In this document: positions 8,521-18,074 of the stretch, in pieces
How positions within the stretch are numbered: position 1 is the stretch's first letter
Layout of the letters: each line of letters begins with the position of its first letter
Assembly: GCF_001425235.1 (NCBI RefSeq)
Contig: NZ_LMEA01000007.1
Coordinates: forward strand, 268,401 to 332,400
DNA: 64,000 bases
Source of the DNA: Devosia sp. Root413D1
GTDB lineage: Bacteria > Pseudomonadota > Alphaproteobacteria > Rhizobiales > Devosiaceae
Reading direction: 5' to 3'
Translations under genes and position numbers: made by a program
The notes under the pieces: model-generated
The model's input: only the letters and a program-made list of their open reading frames with translations
What the model was told of the DNA's origin: nothing
The model's database searches: none

Positions 8521-9621
8521 TCAGCCGGTGTCGCCGAGTGCGTTGGGCAGTTCCGCCGCCACGACATCGAGCTCCTCCGGTCGTCCAGCGCTGATGCGGA
8601 TGTGGCGGTCGAGCCCCGGCGCCATCGGCTTGCGAACGAACACGCCGCGTGCCTCCAGCGCCTTCAGCACCCGCATGGCATAGTCGCCGTCGCGGCCGCA
8701 ATCGACGGCGACGAAGTTGGTGGCGGAGGGCACGGCGCTGAGGCCGTTCTCAGCCGCGATGCCGTAGATGCGCTCTCGCCCGCTGGCGACTTTCGCCACC
8801 ACGCTGGTCAGCCATGCTTGGTCCGCCAGTGCCGCCATCGCTGCCACCTGGCTCAGGCGGGTGACACCGAAGTGATTGCGCACCTTGTCGAAGGCTTTGA
8901 TGAAGCTTGCTTCGCCGATGGCGTAGCCGACCCGCATACCGGCAAGCCCATAGGCCTTGGAGAAGGTGCGGGTGCGGATCAGGTTGGGGCGGGCGATGTC
9001 GAGCGCGGGTAGGGTACCCGCCGGCGCGGTCTCGCAATAGGCCTCGTCGAGCAGGATCAGCGTCTCTTCCGGGACCTCGGCGATGAAGCGTTCGATCTCG
9101 GCGGCGCTCCACCAGGTGCCCATCGGATTATCTGGGTTGGAGAGATAGATCACCTTGGCCCGCTCGCGCCGCGCCGCCTTGGCGAGAGCGCCCAGGTCCT
9201 CGTGGTGACCGGCATAAGGCACCGCGACGATCCGGCCACCGAACCCGGTCACGTGATAGTTGAAGGTCGGATAGGCGCCGAGCGAGGTGACTGCGACATT
9301 TCCGGGCTCGGTAATCAGCCGGGCGATCAACCCGTGCAGCCCGTCAATGCCTTCGCCAACTGCGACATTGGCCGCGGGGATGTCGAGATGCGCGGCGAGC
9401 GCTGCCTTCAGCTCATGCACCTCCGGATCGCCATACATCCATACCCCACCTGCTGCCGCCGCCATCGCTTCGATCACCTTCGGTGAGGGCCCAAAGCCGC
9501 TCTCGTTGGCGCCGACCCGTGCCCGGAACGGCACACCGGTCCGCCGCTCCAGTGCTTCGGGACCGGTGAACGGCACGGTGGAGGGCAGGGACTGGGCAAG
9601 GGGGGTAAGGATGGGGCGCAT
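8521..9621 (-). CDS. HisC-like pyridoxal-phosphate aminotransferase
   Basis: A 366-residue class I/II aminotransferase closest in pattern to histidinol-phosphate aminotransferases. Seen: the N-terminal ANESGFGPSPKV, the cofactor-ring region YLSNPDNPMGTW (Asn contacts), DEAYCE (Asp pairing with the pyridine nitrogen), and TRTFSKAYGLAGMRVGY with the Schiff-base lysine. It stands alone, not in a his operon, so it could serve histidinol phosphate, aromatic amino acids or another oxo-acid; the substrate cannot be fixed. A palindromic repeat hairpin lies 17 nt upstream of the start, within the probable 5' leader. Confidence 0.85.
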   Translation of the reverse strand: MRPILTPLAQSLPSTVPFTGPEALERRTGVPFRARVGANESGFGPSPKVIEAMAAAAGGVWMYGDPEVHELKAALAAHLDIPAANVAVGEGIDGLHGLIARLITEPGNVAVTSLGAYPTFNYHVTGFGGRIVAVPYAGHHEDLGALAKAARRERAKVIYLSNPDNPMGTWWSAAEIERFIAEVPEETLILLDEAYCETAPAGTLPALDIARPNLIRTRTFSKAYGLAGMRVGYAIGEASFIKAFDKVRNHFGVTRLSQVAAMAALADQAWLTSVVAKVASGRERIYGIAAENGLSAVPSATNFVAVDCGRDGDYAMRVLKALEARGVFVRKPMAPGLDRHIRISAGRPEELDVVAAELPNALGDTG

Positions 9622-9637
9622 GGTGCGGCGAACTTAG

Positions 9638-9680
9638 AGCGAGATCAGGAAAAGTTGCAGACTTTTCCGGTTCGATCTCG
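9638..9680. repeat. Double-hairpin palindromic repeat, copy 1
   Basis: Inner stem GGAAAAGT / ACTTTTCC with TGCAG loop (9647-9667), enclosed by outer arms GCGAGATC (9638-9645) and GATCTCGC (9673-9680). The inner part is identical to copies at 19989, 41895, 42487 and 46777; the outer arms differ but still pair. It sits just upstream of the minus-strand aminotransferase start. Confidence 0.85.
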
Positions 9681-9882
9681 CGACCAAACAGGGAGGTGGA
9701 GCTGGAGTGCGATTCGAAGAAGCGCAATCCGGCTCCGTCCTGCCCGAAGCGCGCTGCAACTCCATCCATTCGCACCACGTATCTCAATGGTTACATCGCC
9801 AAGCCGCACGTTAGTTTGTGTTGTGCGTGACGCGGGCGCGGGACAATCATCGAGGCAATCAGAACCTTCGGGGTGAACTTTC

Positions 9883-10527
9883 ATGATCAAGAACAAGCTG
9901 GCGCTCGCGGTGGCAATCGTGGGTGCGCTGGGGATGACCGGCGCGCAGGGCGCCGAGACGGCGACCGCCATCTTCGCCGGCGGTTGCTTCTGGTCGATCG
10001 AGAGCGATTTCGACCATGCGCCGGGCGTCATCTCCACCACATCGGGCTATATCGGCGGGCACGTCGACAACCCGAGCTACGAGCAGGTGGTCACCGAAAC
10101 CACCGGGCATCGCGAGGCGGTGAAGATCGTCTATGACCCCAGTGTCACCAGCTACGACAAGCTCGTCGACACCTTCTTCCATCTGATCGATCCGATCGAG
10201 ACGCGTGGCCAGTTCTGCGATTACGGCGAGAGCTACACCACGGCGATCTACGCCGGCACCGATGCCGAGCTGAAGGTCGCCGAGGCCGGCAAGGAAGCGA
10301 CTGCCGCAGCGCTCGGCAAGCCCGTGGCGACCATCGTCGCGATGGCCCCGACCTTCTGGCCGGCCGAGGCCTATCACCAGGATTTCTGGAAGGGCAGCGA
10401 GATGCTGCAGAACGGCTTAACCCGCGCCCAGCACTACGCCCGCTACCGCGTCGGCTGCGGCAAGAATGGCCAGGTCGAAGCCATCTGGGGCAAGGACGCG
10501 TTCAAGGGGCTCGACGGGCACGCGTGA
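9883..10527 (+). CDS. msrA: Exported peptide-methionine (S)-S-oxide reductase
   Basis: Reduces methionine-S-sulfoxide in proteins back to methionine. Seen: the catalytic GCFW motif (Cys35), the conserved GYIGG and GHREAV segments, the EAYHQDF substrate-pocket block and a resolving cysteine in VGCGKN near the C-terminus. The first about 23 residues are a signal peptide (positive start, hydrophobic core, AQGAE at the cleavage region), so this MsrA should act in the periplasm rather than the cytosol. No MsrB, MsrPQ or dedicated thioredoxin lies nearby, so its electron donor is unclear. A repeat with strong inverted symmetry follows. Confidence 0.92.
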   Translation: MIKNKLALAVAIVGALGMTGAQGAETATAIFAGGCFWSIESDFDHAPGVISTTSGYIGGHVDNPSYEQVVTETTGHREAVKIVYDPSVTSYDKLVDTFFHLIDPIETRGQFCDYGESYTTAIYAGTDAELKVAEAGKEATAAALGKPVATIVAMAPTFWPAEAYHQDFWKGSEMLQNGLTRAQHYARYRVGCGKNGQVEAIWGKDAFKGLDGHA

Positions 10528-10554
10528 AGCTGACGTCCAGCGGCCCCACAAACT

Positions 10555-10701
10555 CGGGGTCATCCCCGCGAAAGCGCATTCGCGCTAAGTTACGGTTGTG
10601 CCCACCCACCGGGTCATTCCCGCGAAAGCGGGAACCTCTGTTTTCTTGGCCTTTGCACGATCGCAAACGGAGCTCCCCGCTTTCGCGGGGATGACCCGGT
10701 G
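10555..10701. repeat. Inverted intergenic repeat (CCGCGAAAGCGG type)
   Basis: A long inverted repeat at 10607-10701 whose arms read CACCGGGTCAT..CCCGCGAAAGCGGG and its complement, with a third partial copy at 10557-10577. It fills the convergent gap between msrA and the mscS-like gene and may serve both as terminator and as a dispersed REP-like element. Confidence 0.75.
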
Positions 10702-10727
10702 CGTGGACTGACGTAGCACCAGCTCCC

Positions 10728-11597
10728 TTACGTCAGATCCGGCGTCCGCTCACCAGCGCTCTGTGTATGCGGGTCGGCGGCCAGTTCCACCTGCGCCTGC
10801 TCGTCGTCGGCGGTGAGCATCTTGTTGATGGCGAGCTTGGCCTTCTCGGTCAGGTCGCGCAGCGTCGGCAGGTATTCGGGCGTCGGCACCCAGGCGCGCA
10901 GCTGCAGCATGATCTTGTCGCCGACAAAACTCTCGACATGCACCGTCGGCGGCGGATCGACCTGCACGCGCTTATCCGAGGTGGCGATCTTCAACATCGT
11001 CCGGCGCGCCGCCGCGACATTGATCGAATCCGGCACGGTGATGTTCACGTCGATTCGCCGGCGCGGCTCGCGGCTGTGATTGGTGATCGCCGAGGACCAG
11101 AGCTTTTGATTCGGCGTGAAGATGTAGAGCCCGCTGGTCGAGCGGAGCCGCGTGCCGAACAGGCCGATCTCCACCACCACGCCGGCCACCCCATCGCCGA
11201 CGATGTATTCGCCGATGGCGATGGGCCGCAGCCACACCAGCATGATTCCCGCCGCGATATTTGCGAGGGTGCCTTGCAGCGCCAACGCGATGGCAAGGCC
11301 GGCGGCGCCGATCACTGCGTAGATCGAGGTGCTCGAGACGCCGACGAAACTCAGCGCCGTAACGATCGAGAAGATGATGATGCCGTAGCGGGTGACCTGC
11401 GCCAGCAGCGGGGCAAAATTCTTGTCGACGCCATAGGCGCGCGGCAACAGGTTGCGCACCACGCGCGACAGCGTGCGTGCCAGGTACCAGCCGGCGATCA
11501 GCACGATGAGCGCGCTCAGGAGGGCCACGGAATTGTCCGCAAGCCACCTGAGCGGCAGAGAGATGGCTTCGGTCGCGTCGGTGGGCAGGTCGTTCAT
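10728..11597 (-). CDS. Small-conductance mechanosensitive channel (MscS family)
   Basis: A 289-residue inner-membrane channel that opens under membrane tension to release solutes on hypo-osmotic shock. Seen: three hydrophobic segments (about residues 27-45, 66-90 and 93-125), the Gly/Ala-rich pore helix AAGLAIALALQGTLANIAAG characteristic of MscS TM3, then the PIAIGEYIVGDGVAGVV beta domain and a C-terminal alpha-beta region. The length matches the minimal E. coli-type MscS. The C-terminus is charged and low in complexity. It is a single-gene unit convergent with msrA. Confidence 0.92.
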   Translation of the reverse strand: MNDLPTDATEAISLPLRWLADNSVALLSALIVLIAGWYLARTLSRVVRNLLPRAYGVDKNFAPLLAQVTRYGIIIFSIVTALSFVGVSSTSIYAVIGAAGLAIALALQGTLANIAAGIMLVWLRPIAIGEYIVGDGVAGVVVEIGLFGTRLRSTSGLYIFTPNQKLWSSAITNHSREPRRRIDVNITVPDSINVAAARRTMLKIATSDKRVQVDPPPTVHVESFVGDKIMLQLRAWVPTPEYLPTLRDLTEKAKLAINKMLTADDEQAQVELAADPHTQSAGERTPDLT

Positions 11598-11723
11598 CGG
11601 CTCTTCGCGGGCTGTTTCGCTGCGGGCGTTAACTTACCAATCTGGCAAAAGCAGGAAAGTCCACAGCAGCGCGAATAGATGCTGGACAAGGTGGGGGACC
11701 CCTGATAGTCAGCCGCTCGGACA

Positions 11724-11799
<76 letters not shown>

Positions 11800-12064
11800 A
11801 GTCCTCCTAAAGCTTTGAAATGGCGGCCGGAACAGGCATTGACCTCGTTCCGGGCCCTGGACCGATGCGCCTTCGCCGTTCGACGTTGAAGCAGCGATCC
11901 ACGTTGTCGAATCGGTACTCAAGCGCCGCGTCCGGCTGGTGGGGAGCCGGCGATTGCCGGCCTACAAAGCGCCGCGGGCGTGAATTGATCTAATGGCGCT
12001 CTTCACAAGGCTCGCCGCGCCGCTTACATAGCCCCACCACCCTTGCTCACGGAGATACCCCGGA

Positions 12065-12763
12065 ATGCCCTTCGGCCTTGATGCTTCGGCTTTTGCGGCG
12101 TTCTTTCAGGTTATCATGATCGATCTGGTGCTCGCTGGCGACAACGCGGTCGTCATCGGGCTCGCGGCAGCCGGGCTGCCGGCCGATCTCCGTCGCAAAG
12201 CCATCCTTATCGGCATCATCGCTGCGACGATCCTGCGCATCTGTTTTGCGCTGATCACTACCCAGCTGCTGGCGCTCGGCGGCGGCCTGCTCATCGCGGG
12301 CGGTCTGCTCCTGCTCTGGGTGTGCTGGAAGATGTATCGCGAGCTGTCGGTCTCGCACGAGGACGAACACAACGCCACCGAGGCGCTGGCGGATGCAGAC
12401 CTCAACGCCGACGGTACCGTCTCGGGCAAGAAGAAGAAGTCGCTGAAGGCGGCGGTCTGGCAGATCATCATCGCCGACGTCTCGATGTCGCTCGATAACG
12501 TGCTGGCGGTGGCCGGAGCGGCGCAGCACCACGAAGTGGCGCTGATCTTCGGTCTCGGCCTCTCGGTGCTGCTGATGGGCGTCGCGGCGACCCTGGTTGC
12601 GGGCCTCTTGCACAAGTACCGCTGGATCGCCTGGCTCGGCCTCGTGATCATCCTCTATGTGGCGGTGAAGATGCTCTACGAGGGCGCTGACCAACTGCTC
12701 GGCCACACGCTGCCGATGATCCCGCTGATCAAGGGCGCGCCTCCCGTTCCGGTGGTGCACTAA
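12065..12763 (+). CDS. TerC/YjbE family integral membrane protein
   Basis: A 232-residue polytopic protein of the TerC family, whose studied members export manganese or help metallate secreted enzymes. Seen: the family motif LVLAGDNAVVIGLA near residue 25 (acidic residue in a membrane helix), its second-half counterpart DVSMSLDNVLAVAGAA (residues about 137-152), and about six to seven hydrophobic helices with an internal charged loop (residues about 95-130, KKKK). The duplicated D-N motif marks an inverted repeat fold and the probable ion path. I looked upstream for a manganese riboswitch and could not convince myself. A strong hairpin follows the stop. Confidence 0.9.
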   Translation: MPFGLDASAFAAFFQVIMIDLVLAGDNAVVIGLAAAGLPADLRRKAILIGIIAATILRICFALITTQLLALGGGLLIAGGLLLLWVCWKMYRELSVSHEDEHNATEALADADLNADGTVSGKKKKSLKAAVWQIIIADVSMSLDNVLAVAGAAQHHEVALIFGLGLSVLLMGVAATLVAGLLHKYRWIAWLGLVIILYVAVKMLYEGADQLLGHTLPMIPLIKGAPPVPVVH

Positions 12764-12774
12764 CTCCCACGTAA

Positions 12775-12814
12775 CTACGGCCCGAGTTTCCTCGCATTGC
12801 GAGGCGGGCCGTAG
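12775..12814. terminator. Two-tier hairpin after the TerC gene
   Basis: Outer arms CTACGGCCCG (12775-12784) and CGGGCCGTAG (12805-12814) pair perfectly, enclosing an inner CCTCGC / GCGAGG hairpin. It lies 11 nt after the stop. There is only a weak T-rich stretch downstream, so it is a probable terminator or 3'-stabilising structure. Confidence 0.65.
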
Positions 12815-12871
12815 GGATTTCCTCACGCGAGGGACGATAGCGTCCGGCAGGTTGTCTGCCGGATTTCGTCC

Positions 12872-14029
12872 ATGTCGCTTGCCGCCCTTTCGCTCAGTCC
12901 CGTTGCGCAGTTTGCCGTCCCGTCACGACCGGTCGCTTCCAGCTTCGCCATGAACCTGGTCGAACCGGAAGCCTGGGACGATGCGATCGCCGATTTCGAA
13001 GGCGTCTGCCAGGAGCAGCTCGCGACCTTCGCGCGGGCCCGCTGGCCGGGCGTCGCACTCGAGCCGCAGCTGTTCACGCTGGCTGGCGAGGTGGTCGGCG
13101 GCTGCCTGATCATGGTGCAGCCGCTGCCACTTGGGCTCGGCTCGATCGCCGTGGCCAAATGGGCGCCGATGCTGCGCCATACCGACACGGCCGACGCCAA
13201 CGCCATCTACGCCCGCATGGTCGCAGCGCTGTCCGAGGAATATGCGGTTGGTCGCCGGATGATGCTCTCGGTGCTGCCGCGTGCGGCGCTGGGCGCCGCC
13301 AACGCCGAATACGAACAACTGCTTGCCCGCGGTTTTCGTCAGGGCGCCAGGCTGCTGTTCCCGGATCGCTACATCGTCAACCTCAGGCTGAGCGACGCCG
13401 AGCAGCGTCAGAGCTTTCACCAGAAATGGCGCTATCACCTCAACAAGGCCGAGAAAGCCGGGCTGAGCTTCGAGCACGCCGGAGCTGAACGGCGGGCCGA
13501 GTTCGACGCGCTCTACGAGCAGATGGTCGACCGCAAGAAGTTTCCCGACCATTCGGCTTACGGCACCGTGCCGGCGCTGCTGGCGATGGACAACCCGACC
13601 TTGAGGCCCGAGCTGTTCTTCGTCAGGCGGGCCGGTGAGATCGTCGCCGGGGCGATCATCTTCAAGGCCGGCGATCGGGCGGTCTACCTCTACGGCGCCA
13701 CCAGCGCCGCGGCGCTGGAACTGCGCGCCGGCTATTTCCTCCACTGGCACATCATCCGCTGGCTGCGCGACCATACCGCCGCCCGTTGGTACGATCTCGG
13801 CGGCACCGATGGCTTCCAGGGGCTGCACCAGTTCAAGAAGGGCATGGTCGGCGAGCGCGGCGTTATCACGCCGGTGCCGCCCGTCGCCAACTATGCCGCG
13901 CACTGGTGGCCACGCCTCGTCGGCGAAGGCGCCTTCGCCGGCCGGGAGATTGCACACGCGCTCGGCCGCTATGTCGATCGGCTGCGGCTTGATCGCGCCA
14001 AGCCGGACCAGCGGCGGAGCGCCGAATGA
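12872..14029 (+). CDS. FemAB/GNAT-like acyltransferase in a polysaccharide module
   Basis: A 385-residue protein of the FemAB-like/BioF2-like GNAT type (double acyltransferase fold). Seen: the signature QKWRYHLNKAEKAGL (residues about 187-201), the central strand VRRAGEIVAGAIIF, and the C-terminal block WYDLGGTDGFQGLHQFKKGMVG, which is diagnostic for the family. Such proteins attach amino acids to peptidoglycan precursors or acylate sugars of exported polysaccharides. The stop overlaps the start of an oligosaccharide flippase by 4 nt (ATGA), so the two are translated together and the acyltransferase probably modifies the flippase's lipid-linked glycan. Substrate is inference. Confidence 0.82.
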   Translation: MSLAALSLSPVAQFAVPSRPVASSFAMNLVEPEAWDDAIADFEGVCQEQLATFARARWPGVALEPQLFTLAGEVVGGCLIMVQPLPLGLGSIAVAKWAPMLRHTDTADANAIYARMVAALSEEYAVGRRMMLSVLPRAALGAANAEYEQLLARGFRQGARLLFPDRYIVNLRLSDAEQRQSFHQKWRYHLNKAEKAGLSFEHAGAERRAEFDALYEQMVDRKKFPDHSAYGTVPALLAMDNPTLRPELFFVRRAGEIVAGAIIFKAGDRAVYLYGATSAAALELRAGYFLHWHIIRWLRDHTAARWYDLGGTDGFQGLHQFKKGMVGERGVITPVPPVANYAAHWWPRLVGEGAFAGREIAHALGRYVDRLRLDRAKPDQRRSAE

Positions 14030-15354
14030 GCCTCCGGCAGCGCCTCGTTTCACAATCGAGCGTGATCTTCGGTGCCCGGCTGTTCGGCGCCGGCGTGATC
14101 TTCCTGGCCCAGGCGGCCATCGCCCGCTTCTGGGGCGCCGATATCCTCGGCGAGTACCTCTTGATCATCGCCACGGTGAACATCGTCGCTGTGGTGATGC
14201 CGCTCGGCTTCGAGACCATCGGCACCTACTTCGCCGCCGAGTATCGCTCGAAGGGTGAGGGCCGGCTGCTGCGTGGCTTCATGCTGCGCGCCTACGGCCA
14301 CGTCGCGGTGACCTCGCTGGTGCTGCTGTTCCTGGGCTATCCGCTGGCCGGGCTGTTCGGCGAGCCGGGCAGGGTGCTGCTCGCCCACTGGCTGCCGGCC
14401 TGCCTGATGGCGCTCGCCACCGCCGTGGTCTACTGCAACAGCGCGTTGCTGGTCGGGCTGAAGCGTCCATTCGCCGGCTTCTTCGCCGACACCATCTTTC
14501 GCCCGCTGCTCATCGTCCTCTGCTTCGCGCTCGCCGCGATGGCGGGCAATGCGGAAGCGAAGTTCGCCGAGCTGATCTGGCTCCTCGCCATCGGTTTTGC
14601 CGTGATTGCCGCCGCCCAGTTCGCCTGGGTGCTGCGCGCTGTCCGGCAGGTGCCTGAAGCCATGGCCGCTACCGCAGCCGAGCAGAAGCGCTGGTGGCGC
14701 TTCGCGCTGCCATGGGTGGTCATCGCGCTGGCCACCGACTTCTTCTTCGACATCGACCTGTTGCTCCTGTCCCACTTCCTCGATCGCGAAAGCCTCGCGG
14801 TGTTCGGCGTGTGCACCCGGGTGTTCTCGCTGGTGGCGTTTGGCGTCTCGGCGGTCTACGCAGTGACGCTGCCCGAGATGTTCGAGCGCAACGCCGCAGC
14901 CGACCGGGCGGGATTCATGAAGCAGATCGGTGAGGCCAACCTCGTCGCCTGCGCCATTTCGGTGGCACTGTTCGCCATCGTGGTGCTGACCGGGCCGCTG
15001 CTGCTGATGCTGTTCGGGCCGGAGTTCCAGGTCGGCGTCGTGCCGCTCGCCGTGCTCTGTCTCGCCCTCTGCGTGCGTTCACTGTTCGGCCCCGCGGCGC
15101 TGGTGCTGTCGATCCGCGACCGGCCCTACGCGACGCTGCCGGCCATCGGGCTCGGCATGGGTGTGCTGGTTGGGGCTAACATCCTGCTGGTGCCGGCGCA
15201 TGGGCTGATGGGTGCTGCGGCAGCAGCGCTGGCGGCCCAGACCTTCTGGTCGGCGGCGATGTGGCTGACGGCGAAGCGGATGGCCGGGATCGACGTGTCG
15301 ATAGGCCCGCGGCTCCAGGAGCTCCTGGCGGCCCGGCGGGTGAAGGACGTCTAG
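14026..15354 (+). CDS. Polysaccharide/lipid-linked oligosaccharide flippase (Wzx-type)
   Basis: A 442-residue membrane protein with about 12 to 14 hydrophobic helices spread along its whole length, matching the MOP-superfamily polysaccharide exporters that flip lipid-linked oligosaccharides across the inner membrane. Seen: the N-terminal SSVIFGARLFGAGVIFLAQA helix, the family-typical ADILGEYLL stretch, and repeating helices to the C-terminal LAAQTFWSAAMWL. The start overlaps the FemAB-like gene by 4 nt. No polymerase or glycosyltransferase is adjacent, so it may work with the dispersed surface-sugar genes elsewhere in the window. Confidence 0.85.
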   Translation: MSLRQRLVSQSSVIFGARLFGAGVIFLAQAAIARFWGADILGEYLLIIATVNIVAVVMPLGFETIGTYFAAEYRSKGEGRLLRGFMLRAYGHVAVTSLVLLFLGYPLAGLFGEPGRVLLAHWLPACLMALATAVVYCNSALLVGLKRPFAGFFADTIFRPLLIVLCFALAAMAGNAEAKFAELIWLLAIGFAVIAAAQFAWVLRAVRQVPEAMAATAAEQKRWWRFALPWVVIALATDFFFDIDLLLLSHFLDRESLAVFGVCTRVFSLVAFGVSAVYAVTLPEMFERNAAADRAGFMKQIGEANLVACAISVALFAIVVLTGPLLLMLFGPEFQVGVVPLAVLCLALCVRSLFGPAALVLSIRDRPYATLPAIGLGMGVLVGANILLVPAHGLMGAAAAALAAQTFWSAAMWLTAKRMAGIDVSIGPRLQELLAARRVKDV

Positions 15355-15378
15355 CGTTGTGGGCGTTTGGCCGCGCCA

Positions 15379-15945
15379 TTACCGCCCCAGCAGCATATCC
15401 ACCCGTGCTTTGAACCTGGCGATGCGGCCCATGTTCATCCCCGAGTCATAGTCCTCGGTGAGCTTGGTGTAGAACTTCTCCATCACCACGTAATCCTGCC
15501 CGAAGATCTGCTGACGCAGCAGCGCCGCCTGCTCGTAGCCGTAACGGCGGAGCAGGGCGAGGGCGACTTCGTTTTCCGGCCGCACCCAGGTGAAGGCCTT
15601 GTGGAACTTGCCGTTGTCCCAGTGCTCGTCGAACACCCGCATGCCGTAGATGCCGAGCCGGCTCTGCCGGTGCGACGGGAAGATCCAGCTCCAGTAGCGG
15701 AAGATCGAGCCGGTCTCCGGCCCGGAAACGAGACCGCCGCCGGGCACGCCGTCCTGGGTCAGGATGATGACGTGGAAGGGGTCGACGCGCTGCAGCGCCC
15801 GCAGGAACCCCTTGGTCAGGCGGCTCTTCTCGTGCTCTTTGAAGCGTTCCGAATAGTGTGGCGACTCGTCGATCACCGCCATCAGCTCGGCATGGATCAT
15901 GTCGAGTTCATCCGGTCGCGCGGCGTGATAGCCGAGTTCGGGCAT
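15379..15945 (-). CDS. GNAT family N-acetyltransferase
   Basis: A 188-residue protein with GNAT features: the central WSWIFPSHRQSRLGIYGMR region (acetyl-CoA loop area, residues about 90-110) and the C-terminal RPENEVALALLRRYGYEQAAL, the usual motif B helix and strand. The ATG at 15945 is chosen because GGAGG lies 6 nt upstream; the frame could extend to a TTG at 15957. It is convergent with the flippase (24-nt gap). The C-terminal 35 residues are helical and charged. Its acceptor is unknown. Confidence 0.75.
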   Translation of the reverse strand: MPELGYHAARPDELDMIHAELMAVIDESPHYSERFKEHEKSRLTKGFLRALQRVDPFHVIILTQDGVPGGGLVSGPETGSIFRYWSWIFPSHRQSRLGIYGMRVFDEHWDNGKFHKAFTWVRPENEVALALLRRYGYEQAALLRQQIFGQDYVVMEKFYTKLTEDYDSGMNMGRIARFKARVDMLLGR

Positions 15946-16120
15946 CGAAGCCTCCAAATGGTATTGCCGGCATTGTCACCTGAAACCGCCGAGAAAGCGT
16001 TTACGGCGAGGGTTTCCGAACGGTTTCAGCGCTTTCCACTAGGCCGAAAGGTGGCAAGTGGTCTGCTTGCCCGACCTTCAGGGCTTGGTTAGAACGGTTC
16101 GCAAAATCGGAGGACTATCG

Positions 16121-18064
16121 ATGAGCGAGAGTTTGGTGTTCGCCCCCAGCGCGGCGGCGGTTGCCCGGACACGGACCACGGCGGCGCAGTACGAGGAGAT
16201 GTACGCCCGCTCGCTGAGCGATCCGGATGGCTTCTGGAAAGAGCAGTCCCAGCGCATCGACTGGATCAAGGCCCCGACCAGGATCAAGAACACCAGCTAC
16301 ACTTACCCCGACATCTCGATCAAATGGTTCGAGGACGGGGTGTTGAACATCTCCGCCAACTGCGTCGATCGCCACCTCGCGACCCGCGCCGATGAGACCG
16401 CCATCATCTGGGAAGGCGATATCCCCGGCACCGACGACAAGGTCACTTACCGCCAGTTGCACGAGCGGCTCGGCCGCTTCGCCAATGTGCTGAAGGCCAA
16501 TGGCGTCAAGAAGGGCGACCGCGTCACCATCTACATGCCGATGATCATCGACACCGCGGTGGCGATGCTGGCCTGCGCCCGCATCGGCGCGGTGCACTCG
16601 GTGATCTTCGGCGGCTTCTCGCCCGACTCCATCGCCGGCCGCATCAACGACTGCGATTCGAGGATCGTGCTGACGGCCGATGAAGGTCGCCGCGGCGGCA
16701 AGACCATTCCATTAAAGAAGAACGTCGACGAAGCGCTGCTCAAAACCCCGGGTGTCGAGCGCGTCATCGTGGTCAAGAACACCGGCAACGCGGTGGCGAT
16801 GCAGGCGGGCCGCGACGTCTGGTACGCCGACGAGGCTGCCAAGGTTTCCGCCGATTGCGCGCCCGAGCCGATGAACGCCGAGGACCCGCTGTTCATCCTC
16901 TACACCTCCGGCTCCACCGGGAAGCCCAAGGGCGTGCTGCACACCACCGGCGGCTACATCGTCTGGGCCTCGCTGACGCACGAGCGCGTCTTCGACTACC
17001 GCCCGGGCGAAATCTACTGGTGCACCGCCGACGTCGGCTGGGTCACCGGCCACAGCTACATCGTCTATGGGCCGCTCGCCAACGGTGCGACGACGCTGAT
17101 GTTCGAGGGCATTCCGAGCTATCCCGATGCCGGCCGCTGCTGGCAGGTGGTGGAAAAGCACAAGGTCAACATCTTCTACACCGCGCCCACCGCCATTCGC
17201 GCGCTGATGGGCGCCGGCGCCGAGATCCCCGACAAATATGCCATGCCGTCGCTGCGGCTGCTCGGCTCGGTGGGCGAGCCGATCAACCCGGAAGCCTGGC
17301 TCTGGTACCACAAGCATGTCGGCAAGGAGCGCTGCGAGATCGTCGACACCTGGTGGCAGACCGAAACCGGCGGCATCCTGATTTCGGCGCTGCCCGGCGC
17401 CATTGCCGCCAAGCCCGGTTCGGCCACCAAACCGTTCTTCGGCATCAAGCCGATCGTGCTGTCGCCTGAGGGCAAGCTCCAGGAGCAGACCAAGGCGGAA
17501 GGTGTGCTCTGCATTGCCGACAGCTGGCCGGGTCAGATGCGCACCGTCTATGGCGACCACGCGCGCTTCGTCTCGACCTATTTCGAGACCTACAAGGGCT
17601 ACTACTTCACCGGTGATGGCTGCCGCCGCGACGAGGACGGCTACTACTGGATCACCGGCCGCGTCGATGACGTGCTCAACGTCTCCGGCCACCGCATCGG
17701 CACCGCCGAGGTGGAGAGCGCGCTGGTGGCGCATCCCAAGGTCGCCGAGGCGGCCGTGGTTGGCTACCCGCACGACATCAAGGGGCAGGGCATCTACTGC
17801 TACGTCACCCTGATGGCCGGCGAGAAGGGCGACGACGCGCTGAAGACCGAGCTCCGGAACTGGGTGCGCAAGGAAATCGGCGCCATCGCTTCGCCCGACC
17901 TGATGCAGTTCGCGCCCGGCCTGCCCAAGACCCGCTCGGGCAAGATTATGCGCCGCATCCTGCGCAAAATCGCCGAGAACGACTACGGCGCACTCGGCGA
18001 CACCACGACGCTCGCCGATCCGGGCGTGGTGACGGACCTGATCGAGAACCGTCAAAACCGCTGA
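16121..18064 (+). CDS. acs: Acetyl-CoA synthetase (acetate-CoA ligase)
   Basis: Activates acetate to acetyl-CoA through acetyl-AMP in the cytosol. Seen: the P-loop-like [10 protein letters not shown] (nt about 16905-16934), [23 protein letters not shown], and the C-terminal TRSGKIMRR block carrying the lysine that protein acetylation can switch off. Length 647 residues matches Acs. The ATG at 16121 is chosen because GGAGG lies just upstream; the frame extends further back to 16058 without support. A 120-bp inverted repeat follows the stop. It allows growth on acetate and overflow recovery. Confidence 0.97.
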   Translation: MSESLVFAPSAAAVARTRTTAAQYEEMYARSLSDPDGFWKEQSQRIDWIKAPTRIKNTSYTYPDISIKWFEDGVLNISANCVDRHLATRADETAIIWEGDIPGTDDKVTYRQLHERLGRFANVLKANGVKKGDRVTIYMPMIIDTAVAMLACARIGAVHSVIFGGFSPDSIAGRINDCDSRIVLTADEGRRGGKTIPLKKNVDEALLKTPGVERVIVVKNTGNAVAMQAGRDVWYADEAAKVSADCAPEPMNAEDPLFILYTSGSTGKPKGVLHTTGGYIVWASLTHERVFDYRPGEIYWCTADVGWVTGHSYIVYGPLANGATTLMFEGIPSYPDAGRCWQVVEKHKVNIFYTAPTAIRALMGAGAEIPDKYAMPSLRLLGSVGEPINPEAWLWYHKHVGKERCEIVDTWWQTETGGILISALPGAIAAKPGSATKPFFGIKPIVLSPEGKLQEQTKAEGVLCIADSWPGQMRTVYGDHARFVSTYFETYKGYYFTGDGCRRDEDGYYWITGRVDDVLNVSGHRIGTAEVESALVAHPKVAEAAVVGYPHDIKGQGIYCYVTLMAGEKGDDALKTELRNWVRKEIGAIASPDLMQFAPGLPKTRSGKIMRRILRKIAENDYGALGDTTTLADPGVVTDLIENRQNR

Positions 18065-18074
18065 GGCTGGAGCG

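Noticed and set aside
11930-12064. Manganese (yybP-ykoY) riboswitch before the TerC gene
   Set aside because: A GGGGAG word and a CCUAC word are present, but the conserved loop and four-way junction could not be traced; only a simple GCCGGC hairpin is seen.
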